From Chloroflexota bacterium (GTDB taxonomy: Bacteria > Chloroflexota > Limnocylindria > Limnocylindrales > CSP1-4), in assembly GCA_021815005.1 (NCBI GenBank), contig JAKAHL010000006.1, forward strand, positions 1 to 17,871: a DNA stretch of 17,871 nucleotides. The letters are read 5' to 3'. Positions within the stretch are counted from its first letter, which is position 1. Each line of letters begins with the position of its first letter. The position numbers and the translations under genes were made by a program. The notes below the pieces were generated by a model that worked only from the letters and a program-made list of their open reading frames with translations, was not told the DNA's origin and ran no database searches. Of the stretch, positions 7,294 through 14,197 are shown in pieces.

Positions 7294-8301
7294 CTACCGC
7301 TGGTCGCCGTGCCGCGCGCCCGCGAGACCCCCCACCCGCTCCACAAGGCGCTCGAGGAAGGCGTCCGGCGCGCCGTCCACCGCGACGTCCGCGTTCGGGC
7401 GCCGCCCGGTCGTGTGCCGCCAGTCGGCAATGGTCTGGCCGTCGCCAGGCCCGCCGCTCGCGTCCACGTCCACGGACGCGGGCTCGGTCCGGATCAGCGA
7501 GTCGTCGCAGGCTGCCGCAACCACGAACGGGTCGTGGACGAACGCTCCGTAGAAGCCGTCGTAGCGCTCATGGAACTCGAAGTAGTAGCGCAGGGCATCC
7601 CGGATGAGTCGGCCGACCGGCGAGTCCCCGCCCCGGCGCAGGAGCGCCTCGAGGTGGCTCGGCAGGAGCCGCGCCCGCTCGGTGACGTCGAGGCCCACCA
7701 GCAGCGCCCTTGGCGTCGTCTCGTCCGCGTCGACGGCCGCCTGCCACGCACCGAGGGCGATGCGCGCCGCCTCCGGGTCGCAGTGGACGTTCCACTCGCT
7801 CACGGGCGTCGTGTTGCCCGGCGCGCGGAAGGCGCCCGCCATCGCCACCCAGCGCTTGAGGAGGCGCGGCAGCTCCGGCTCCGCCAGGACCGCGATCGCG
7901 AGGTTGGTGAGCGGCCCCAGCGTGATCAGCGTCAGCTCGCCCGGCAGGCTTCGCGCGGTCTCGATGATCACGTCCGGGGCGAACCGCGGCGACAGCGGCA
8001 TCGTCGGCGGCTTCGGGTCCGCGTAGCCGAGACCGCGCGGTCCGTGGGTCTCGGGCGAGATCTCGAGCGGGCGCAGCAGGGGCACTCCCCGGCCGGCAGC
8101 CACGATCACGTCGGACCGGCCCGCCAGCTCGAGCACGGTCCGCGTGTTGCGCTCGGTGTCCTGCAGCGCGACGTTGCCGTGGACGGCCGTGACGGCCATC
8201 AGCTCCGACGCCGGGCTGGCGACGGCATAGAGGATGGCGAGGGCGTCGTCGATCCCGGTGTCCACGTCGAGAAGCAGCGGGACGACCCCGGCCGAGCTCA
8301 T
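7294..8301 (-). CDS. Inosine/uridine-preferring-type nucleoside hydrolase
   Basis: A 335-residue enzyme of the IunH/RihA family, which cleaves the N-glycosidic bond of ribonucleosides to give base and ribose in salvage or catabolism. The calcium- and ribose-binding signatures are intact: DVDTGIDDA near the N-terminus (Asp12, 14, 18, 19), the strand LTLITLGPLTN (123-133), EWNVHCDPEAA (Glu169, Asn171, Asp175) and VHDP (His256-Asp257). Substrate preference cannot be decided from sequence. Its ATG overlaps the stop of the DUF885 gene (ATGA), so the two are co-translated. A 122-base gap separates it from the downstream stress-protein gene. Confidence 0.93.
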   Translation of the reverse strand: MSSAGVVPLLLDVDTGIDDALAILYAVASPASELMAVTAVHGNVALQDTERNTRTVLELAGRSDVIVAAGRGVPLLRPLEISPETHGPRGLGYADPKPPTMPLSPRFAPDVIIETARSLPGELTLITLGPLTNLAIAVLAEPELPRLLKRWVAMAGAFRAPGNTTPVSEWNVHCDPEAARIALGAWQAAVDADETTPRALLVGLDVTERARLLPSHLEALLRRGGDSPVGRLIRDALRYYFEFHERYDGFYGAFVHDPFVVAAACDDSLIRTEPASVDVDASGGPGDGQTIADWRHTTGRRPNADVAVDGAPDAFLERLVERVGGLAGARHGDQR

Positions 8302-9962
8302 GCGGTCTCCCCGAGCGAGGCCATGACGGCTCGGCTCGCGAGGCCCAGCGGCAGCGCGCCTGACGAGGTGATGGTGTCGTGGAAGTCGCGCAGGACGCCC
8401 ACCGGGACGTCCGCGGGCGCGATGCCGCCGTGGCCGCGCGCAGCCAGGTAGCGGTCCCGCAGCCCGACGATCTCCAGGCAGCCGGTCAGGTACGAAGACG
8501 CCTGCGTCGGCCACGAGCAGTAGCGGCCCACTTCGGCCTTGGCCACGGGCTCGGGCAGCGCCGCTCGCTCCATCATGAACGCGACCGCCTCCTCGAGGCT
8601 CATCTCGCCCAGGTGGAGCGAGGTGTCCACCACGATCCGCGCCGCGCGGAACAGCGTGGAGTTGAGGTGCTGGAGGACGTGGAGCGGGGTCTCGAAGAAT
8701 CCGCGCTCGCGCATGACGCGCTCCGCGTACAGCGCCCAGCCCTCGCTGAAGTAGGGCGTGGAGTACACGCGGCGGATGGCCGAGGGGTTCCGCTTGCGCA
8801 TCACCAGGTGCCAGTGGTGCCCGGGATAGGCCTCGTGGACCGCCGTGGTGGGGATGCCGCCGTAGGAGTTGTTCGACAGGCGGGCCTGCACCTCCTCCTC
8901 GGACGCGCCGTCGGGCGCGTACGGGACGAAGAAGTGGCCGCGCTGCCGGTCGCTGAAGGCGGGCGGCGCGATGTACGAGGCGACGCCGAGCACTGGGCGC
9001 TGGAACACGGGCGACGGCACGACGGCGCAGCTCTCGCCCTCGGGCAGCGTGACCAGGCCCGTGACGGCGAGGAAGTCGCGCGCCTTCGCGGTCCACTCGG
9101 CGTAGGCCTCGAGCATCGCGGGCTCGGTGGGCGGGTGGTTGGCGTCGTCCTCGCGCAGGACCCGGGCGTAGTCGGGGCTGCCGGTGGCCTCGCGCGAGAG
9201 CGCGCACATCTCGGTGTCGAGCCGTTCGAGCTCCGCCTGGCCCCGCTCGCGGAGGGACCGGGCGTCGTCGGCCAGGACCTCGCGCTCGCGGAGGATCCGC
9301 GTGTACCGCTCCTCGCCCAGCGCCCAGCTGCCGTGGGCCCGGGGGAGCATCGCCTCGAGGTGGGCCACGTAGCGGTCGAGGTGCGGCGCGGCACGCTCGC
9401 TGGCCTCCCGGAGGCGCTCCTGCTGGTCGGGGTCCGCCACGTCGCGCCAGACGAGGTCGCGGACATACCGGGCGACGCCCCGGGCCGCGCCGAGGCCGCG
9501 CTCCACCATCAGCGGGTGCGCGAGCGCCGGGTCCAGGTTGGCGATGCCGGCGTCCACCACGCGACCTGCCTGCTCGAGACGGGCCACCGCCGCGTCCACG
9601 AGGTCCGGCTCCGGTCGGAGGCGGTGGAGGAAGAGCGTGAACAGGCCGCTGCTGATCGGGCCCGAGTAGGTCACCGGGTCGCGGCGCCACTGGGCGAACG
9701 GGGCCATGATCAGCCGGCCGCGCAGCACCGATCGGGCGAGGTCGCGGTCGATCGCCCCGTCGGCGGTCAGGTCAGCGCCCGGGATCGCGTCGAGGCGGGC
9801 GAGGCTCGCCTCCGCCGCGTCGTCGCGGGCCTCGAGGGCCTCGGCCGACATGTCGTCGAGCCGCTCGTCGAAGTCCGTGCGGCCGACCTGGGAGGCCAGC
9901 ACCGGGGAGGCCGCGAAGTCCGAGGCGAGGAGGTCGGCGAGGACGGCGGCGAGTTCGGTCAT
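8298..9962 (-). CDS. DUF885-family zinc metallopeptidase
   Basis: A 554-residue, mostly helical protein with the hallmark HExxPGHH site, HEAYPGHH (376-383), followed by SEGWALYAE (406-414), whose glutamate is a likely third ligand or catalytic residue. Members resemble M32/M3-type gluzincin peptidases and some act as dipeptidases or carboxypeptidases; the substrate here is unknown. No signal peptide is visible, so it is probably cytoplasmic. Length is usual for the family. The ATG at 9962 has a GGAG about 5 bases upstream. The gene is coupled to the nucleoside hydrolase by a 4-base overlap, suggesting joint use in scavenging. Confidence 0.9.
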   Translation of the reverse strand: MTELAAVLADLLASDFAASPVLASQVGRTDFDERLDDMSAEALEARDDAAEASLARLDAIPGADLTADGAIDRDLARSVLRGRLIMAPFAQWRRDPVTYSGPISSGLFTLFLHRLRPEPDLVDAAVARLEQAGRVVDAGIANLDPALAHPLMVERGLGAARGVARYVRDLVWRDVADPDQQERLREASERAAPHLDRYVAHLEAMLPRAHGSWALGEERYTRILREREVLADDARSLRERGQAELERLDTEMCALSREATGSPDYARVLREDDANHPPTEPAMLEAYAEWTAKARDFLAVTGLVTLPEGESCAVVPSPVFQRPVLGVASYIAPPAFSDRQRGHFFVPYAPDGASEEEVQARLSNNSYGGIPTTAVHEAYPGHHWHLVMRKRNPSAIRRVYSTPYFSEGWALYAERVMRERGFFETPLHVLQHLNSTLFRAARIVVDTSLHLGEMSLEEAVAFMMERAALPEPVAKAEVGRYCSWPTQASSYLTGCLEIVGLRDRYLAARGHGGIAPADVPVGVLRDFHDTITSSGALPLGLASRAVMASLGETA

Positions 9963-10031
9963 CGGGTCTCCGGGTACGAGGAGGGACGCCTCGCAAGAGG
10001 GTACGCCAGCGCGGCCCGGGTGACGGCTGGG

Positions 10032-10871
10032 TTAGGGGGCCTTGCGGTCCACCATGCGGCAGCGGTCGCGGACGGGGCAGATGTCGTGGGCCGGGCTCTG
10101 CGCGTGGCAGATCGCCCGGCCGTGGTGGATCAGCAGGACGTGCGCCTCGTACATCCGCTCGGGCGGCACGAGGGCCAGGTACAGGTCGTGGGCCTGATCC
10201 GCGGTGGCCTTGTCGGGGATGAGCCCGATCCGCTTGGACACGCGCTCCACGTGGCGGTCCACGGCCATCACCGGCATGCCGAAGCAGAACGCGAGCACGA
10301 TCGACGCGGTCTTCTTGCCGATGCCGTCGATGGCGGTGAGCCAGGCGCGGGCCTCGAGGACGGGCAGGTCCGCGAGGAACTCGAGGTCGTAGGCGCCGCG
10401 CTCCTCGCGGATCCGCTGCAGCGTCGCCTGGACGCGCGGTGCCTTCTGCGGGGCGAGGCCGCCCGGGCGGATGACGTCGACCAGCTCGGGGAGCGGCGCG
10501 TGCTCAACGAGCGTCCAGTCGGGCGGGGCCGCGGTCGTGAGTCCGGCACCGCCCCAGCCGAGGCCGGGGGTGTGCGCCTCCGGGGCGCGGTCAGACGGGT
10601 ACGCGGCTCGCAGCGCCTCGAACGCCTTCTCCGCGTTGGTGTCCGCGGTGTTCTGGGTCAGGATCGTCAGGATCAGCTCGCTGACGGGGTCGAGCCGGCG
10701 CTCCCAGTGCTGCTCGCCGTAGCGCGCCGCCAGCCCGTCCAGCACGTACGGCACGAGGCCCGGGCGGTAGCGGCGCAGGTGCGCGGCCCACTGCCTCGCG
10801 GGGTCGGCGGCGCGACGGGGGCGCTTCGCGGGCGGTCTCTTCGCGGTGGCCTTCGGCTTGGCAGGGATCAC
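10032..10871 (-). CDS. Endonuclease III-like DNA glycosylase with altered Fe-S loop
   Basis: A 279-residue HhH-GPD DNA repair protein related to Nth, which excises oxidised pyrimidines. Residues 1-24 are a Lys/Arg/Pro-rich basic tail. The helix-hairpin-helix (DGIGKKTA, 182-189) carries catalytic-type Lys187, and Asp205 (AVDRHVERV) matches the catalytic aspartate. A 20-30 residue insertion around 93-120 (GLGWGGAG) is unusual. The C-terminal cluster loop reads C255-x6-H262-x2-C265-x5-C271, so the second of the four cysteine ligands of E. coli Nth is histidine. A cluster with Cys3His ligation, or a weakened or absent cluster, is possible. The GTG at 10871 has GGAG 8 bases upstream. Glycerate kinase ends 28 bases upstream. 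Confidence 0.88.
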   Translation of the reverse strand: MIPAKPKATAKRPPAKRPRRAADPARQWAAHLRRYRPGLVPYVLDGLAARYGEQHWERRLDPVSELILTILTQNTADTNAEKAFEALRAAYPSDRAPEAHTPGLGWGGAGLTTAAPPDWTLVEHAPLPELVDVIRPGGLAPQKAPRVQATLQRIREERGAYDLEFLADLPVLEARAWLTAIDGIGKKTASIVLAFCFGMPVMAVDRHVERVSKRIGLIPDKATADQAHDLYLALVPPERMYEAHVLLIHHGRAICHAQSPAHDICPVRDRCRMVDRKAP

Positions 10872-10899
10872 CAGGTGGTCTCCACGGCGGGGTGACAGG

Positions 10900-11997
10900 C
10901 TACCGCAGCGCGGCTCGGGCGAGACGCTCCCCGGCGGCGACGAGTGGGGCCGCGCCCGCGGCGATGGCCGCCGCCATCGTGAGCGGCGGGTCCGAGGCGG
11001 CCACGGCCCGGGCGCCCGCCGCGGCGAGGGCCTCCACCCCCTCCGGCGTCACGCTGCCGCCCACCGCCACGCAGGGCACCCCCGCCGCCTGTGCCCGCCG
11101 CGCCACGCCGAGGGCCGTCTTGCCGAAGGCGGTCTGGGCGTCCACGCGACCCTCCCCGGTGAGCACGAGGTCGGCGCCGCCCAGCGCGGCGTCGAACCCG
11201 GCGGCCTCCATGACCAGGTCGATGCCGGGCCGAAACTCGAGCGACGCGAGGCGGTCTCCGAGGCACAGCAGGCCGAACCCGAGCCCGCCGGCCGCCCCGG
11301 CGCCGGGCGTTGCGCGCTCGTGGCGCCCGGTTGCCGCCTCGAGTGCGTCGGCCCAGCGCGCCAGGCGTGCGTCCAGGGCGAGCACGTCGTCAGGCGAGGC
11401 GCCCTTCTGCGGGCCGTAGACGGCGGCGGCGCCGCTCGGGCCGAGCAGGGGGTTGGTGACGTCGGAGGCCACGCGCAGGCGCGCCGCCGCCAGTCGCGGG
11501 TCCAAGCCCGCAAGGTCCACCGAAGCCAGGCCGTCGCCCACGCGGGCGCCGAGCGCGGCGAGCATCCCTGCCCCCCCGTCGGTGGTGGCGCTGCCGCCGA
11601 TGCCGAGGACGATGTCGCCGACCCCCGCGTCGAGGACCGCGCGCAGCAGGTCGCCCGTGCCCGCGGTGGTGGCGCCCCAGGGGTCGCGCTCGGCCGGGGC
11701 CACGCGGGAGAGGCCGGACGCGGCGGCCATCTCCACCACCGCGGCGCCCCCGTCGTCGCGGACGAGCCACGGGGCGCGGATCGGCCGGCCCAGCGGGTCG
11801 CGGACCGCAGCGACAACGCGTCGCCAGCCCCCGGCCGCCTCGATCGCGACGAGCGTGCCCTCGCCGCCGTCAGCCAGCGGGGCGAGGCGGATGTCGTCGT
11901 CGGGACGCGCGCGGCGCCAGCCCTCCGCCAGGGCGCGAGCGACCTCGACGCTGGTGAGGGTGCCCTTGTAGGAGTCGGGCGCGATCAGGACGCGCAT
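10900..11997 (-). CDS. Glycerate kinase (GarK/GlxK family)
   Basis: A 365-residue kinase of the type-1 glycerate kinase family, which phosphorylates D-glycerate, usually to 2-phosphoglycerate. Family signatures are intact: N-terminal IAPDSYKGTLTS, PLADGGEGT (40-48), GIGGSATTDGGAG (132-144), TNPLLG (181-186), GAGAAGGLGFG (232-242) and LTGEGRVDAQT (279-289). The ATG at 11997 is chosen because it gives the standard MRVLIAPDS start with a GAGG nine bases upstream; open extensions to 12018 and 12060 are not supported. It lies 277 bases downstream of the gpgS-like fusion gene and could recycle or remove glycerate from glucosylglycerate metabolism. Its upstream region is full of dyads. Confidence 0.92.
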   Translation of the reverse strand: MRVLIAPDSYKGTLTSVEVARALAEGWRRARPDDDIRLAPLADGGEGTLVAIEAAGGWRRVVAAVRDPLGRPIRAPWLVRDDGGAAVVEMAAASGLSRVAPAERDPWGATTAGTGDLLRAVLDAGVGDIVLGIGGSATTDGGAGMLAALGARVGDGLASVDLAGLDPRLAAARLRVASDVTNPLLGPSGAAAVYGPQKGASPDDVLALDARLARWADALEAATGRHERATPGAGAAGGLGFGLLCLGDRLASLEFRPGIDLVMEAAGFDAALGGADLVLTGEGRVDAQTAFGKTALGVARRAQAAGVPCVAVGGSVTPEGVEALAAAGARAVAASDPPLTMAAAIAAGAAPLVAAGERLARAALR

Positions 11998-12021
11998 GGT
12001 CGCCGACCTCGGGCGCATGCG

Positions 12022-12186
12022 TTCGGACTGACAGGCCGAACCTCGCGCCCCTGTGCGCACTCGCTCGGGCTGGGAGTCCGAGTCGCGACGTTCCCCGGGC
12101 GTGCGACGGCGTCCCGACGGTGTGATCCGGACCCCGGGTCCGAGCGCCGCCGCCCACCGCGCAGGAGTTCGGACTGGGACTCCGAC
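12022..12186. promoter_or_regulatory. Cluster of related dyads upstream of glycerate kinase
   Basis: Three related 19-bp imperfect inverted repeats lie at 12022-12040 (TTCGGACTGACAGGCCGAA), 12064-12082 (CTCGGGCTGGGAGTCCGAG, an 8-bp stem with one G-T pair) and 12168-12186 (TTCGGACTGGGACTCCGAC). A perfect 6-bp dyad, CGGACC-CCG-GGTCCG, lies at 12128-12142. The 19-bp copies start 42 and 104 bases apart, close to 4 and 10 helical turns. They may be operators for the glycerate kinase gene or hairpins in its leader. No clear promoter hexamers were seen in this spacer. Confidence 0.5.
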
Positions 12187-12187
12187 G

Positions 12188-12277
12188 CCCGGCGCGGCCC
12201 GGTCACCCGGCGCGGCCCGGTCACCCGGCGCGGCCCGGTCACCCGGCGCGGCCCGGTCACCCGGCGCGGCCCCGTCA
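12188..12277. repeat. 18-bp minisatellite, five tandem copies
   Basis: The unit CCCGGCGCGGCCCGGTCA occurs five times in a row. The first four copies (12188-12259) are identical; the fifth (12260-12277) has one change. The last three bases of the fifth copy are the TGA stop of the USP-GpgS gene on the minus strand. Because the period is divisible by three, each further copy puts another in-frame TGA behind it. The GC-rich units can form short stems and may serve as the 3' end or terminator region of that operon. Confidence 0.92.
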
Positions 12278-14197
12278 CTCGGTCGGCGTCTCGCCCCGCG
12301 CGGCGCGTCGCCGCTCGAGGTACTCGGGGATGCGGATCATCGGCGGCCGCTCGTGGTCGGCCACCTCCTGGACCTCGAGCGACAGGCGACCCTGCCCGAA
12401 GCGCGGCAGCTTCATCGTGTGGCCCAGCTCGGCGAACAGCCGCACTCGGCGCCGCTCCTCCAGGCGTTTCATCACGGCCTGGAGGATGACGAACGACATC
12501 TTGGACAGCCCCTCGAGCTCCTGGTTGCGGTGCAGTCGCCGCTCCAGGTCCACCTGGCCCAGCCCCTCGATCCCAACCCGCTCGAACGCGTCGATCAGAT
12601 GCCCGATCTCCACGGCGTACCCGGTGAAGAAGGGGATCTGCTCGAGCAGCGAGCGGCGCCCCGCGTACTCCCCGGCCAGGGGCTGGATGAAGCCCGACAG
12701 CTCGGGGAAGAACAGGTTGATCAGCGGGCGCGCCACCAGCTCGGTCACCCGGCCGCCGCCGCCCTCCTTGAGCACGCCCCCCTCCACGATCGGGCGCTGG
12801 TAGTAGCCCTTGACGTACTGGAGGCGCTGCTCCACCAGGAGCGGCCCGAGCGTCCCGTAGACCATCCGGCTGTGCCAGTTGCGCACGTCGGTGTCCGCCC
12901 AGATCACGATGTCGCCGCTGGTCTCGTACAGGGACTTCCAGAGTGCCTCGCCCTTGCCGCGGAACGAGCCGTACCGCGTCAGGACGTCCGGGTGCTGCAC
13001 CACGCGCGCCCCGGCAGCCTCGGCGATCGCGCGGGTGTCGTCCGTGGAGGCGGAGTCGATGACGAGGATCTCGTCGAGCAGCGGGTGGCGCTCCTGGAGG
13101 TCGCGCATCGCGCGCGAGACGATTGGCCCGATCGTCTCGGCCTCGTTGAGCGTGGGCAGCACCAGGCTCACGGTGACGCCCTGCTTCTCCTTGAGCTGGG
13201 CCAGCCGGTCGAGGTCCGCGAACTCGCCGTGGTGGAAGTTGGCCTCCGCGAACCAGCGCTCAACCTTCGCCGGCACCGCACGCGATTCCTCGGCGGCGCG
13301 GTCTGCGGCGGCGAGCGACTCGGCCTTCTCCGCGAGGGCGTCGAACGTGTGCCGGCCGATGGCCTCGCGCGTCTTGACCACGATCACGGTGGATTTGGCG
13401 CGCTGGGCGATGGCCTCAGGCAGGGCGCCGAACAGCGAGCCGACACCCTCGCCCGCCGGTGCGGACGCGCCCATGACCACCAGGTCCGCATGCTCCGCCT
13501 CGCGCAGGATGGAGGTCCTGACGTTGCGGGTCTCGCGCAGGAGGGGCTCGGCGCGGGCGGTGATGTGCTGGCGGACCAGGGCGGCCAGCGCGTGCTCCGC
13601 CTGGGCGCGGACGGCCTCCGTGACCCCGGCCGGGACGAAGTGGATGACGGCGACCGTGGCGTCGTGGTGGCGGGCCAGGGCGTCGGCGAAGCGCAGGGCG
13701 AGCTCGGCGTGCGGGCCGCCGCGGACCGGGACGAGGATCCGCCGGACCTCGTGGCCGCCGCGCTGCTTGACGACGGCGATGTCGCACGGGGACTCGCGCA
13801 CGACCTCGTCGATCGTGGGGGAGATGGACAGGGCCGCCGCGCCCGCACGCGCGGGGGACGACTTGCCGCCCCAGCCGAAGATCAGCAGGTCCGCCTCCTG
13901 CTCGGCGGTCGCCTCCACGATCCCAGCGGCGGCGTGCCGCCCGATCCGGACCAGCGGGTGGATCGTCGTGCCCTCGGGGACGTAGTCCAGGACGCGCTGG
14001 AGGAGCCGCCGCGCCTGGCGCGCCCGGGTGGCGCCCTCGGACAGCGGCATGCCCTCGGGCACCTCGACGATGCCGAGCGCCGCCAGCTCGCCGGTCCGCG
14101 GGTCCAGCAGGGCGGCGCCGATCCGGACCAGCTCCTCGGCCGTGAGCGGGTTGGCGACGGGGATCAGGATGCGCGCCGGGAGCGGCTGCTGGCTCAT
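12275..14197 (-). CDS. gpgS: Fusion of two universal stress domains with glucosyl-3-phosphoglycerate synthase
   Basis: A 640-residue protein. Residues about 6-146 and 151-276 are two USP-like domains (ILIPVANP..., ILVPVRGG...); their phosphate loops are degenerate compared with G-x2-G-x9-G-S. After a charged linker (about 280-340), residues 341-575 match GpgS of family GT81: VSLVLPTLNEAETIG, VIDSASTDD, GKGEALW (414-420), metal-binding Asp435-Thr-Asp437, GGGRVTELVARPL (480-492), QPLAGEY (505-511), GYAVEIG (526-532) and the HRN histidine 556. GpgS transfers glucose from an NDP-glucose to 3-phosphoglycerate, the first step to glucosylglycerate or mycobacterial methylglucose polysaccharide. Stand-alone GpgS is about 320 residues. 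The ATG overlaps the upstream glycosyltransferase stop (ATGA). No gpgP phosphatase gene is visible. Confidence 0.88.
   Translation of the reverse strand: MSQQPLPARILIPVANPLTAEELVRIGAALLDPRTGELAALGIVEVPEGMPLSEGATRARQARRLLQRVLDYVPEGTTIHPLVRIGRHAAAGIVEATAEQEADLLIFGWGGKSSPARAGAAALSISPTIDEVVRESPCDIAVVKQRGGHEVRRILVPVRGGPHAELALRFADALARHHDATVAVIHFVPAGVTEAVRAQAEHALAALVRQHITARAEPLLRETRNVRTSILREAEHADLVVMGASAPAGEGVGSLFGALPEAIAQRAKSTVIVVKTREAIGRHTFDALAEKAESLAAADRAAEESRAVPAKVERWFAEANFHHGEFADLDRLAQLKEKQGVTVSLVLPTLNEAETIGPIVSRAMRDLQERHPLLDEILVIDSASTDDTRAIAEAAGARVVQHPDVLTRYGSFRGKGEALWKSLYETSGDIVIWADTDVRNWHSRMVYGTLGPLLVEQRLQYVKGYYQRPIVEGGVLKEGGGGRVTELVARPLINLFFPELSGFIQPLAGEYAGRRSLLEQIPFFTGYAVEIGHLIDAFERVGIEGLGQVDLERRLHRNQELEGLSKMSFVILQAVMKRLEERRRVRLFAELGHTMKLPRFGQGRLSLEVQEVADHERPPMIRIPEYLERRRAARGETPTE

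Noticed and set aside
8379..10895. 838-codon open frame on the plus strand
   Set aside because: It is the antisense shadow of the DUF885 and endonuclease III genes, with low-complexity Arg/Gly/Val-rich translation and no family signature.
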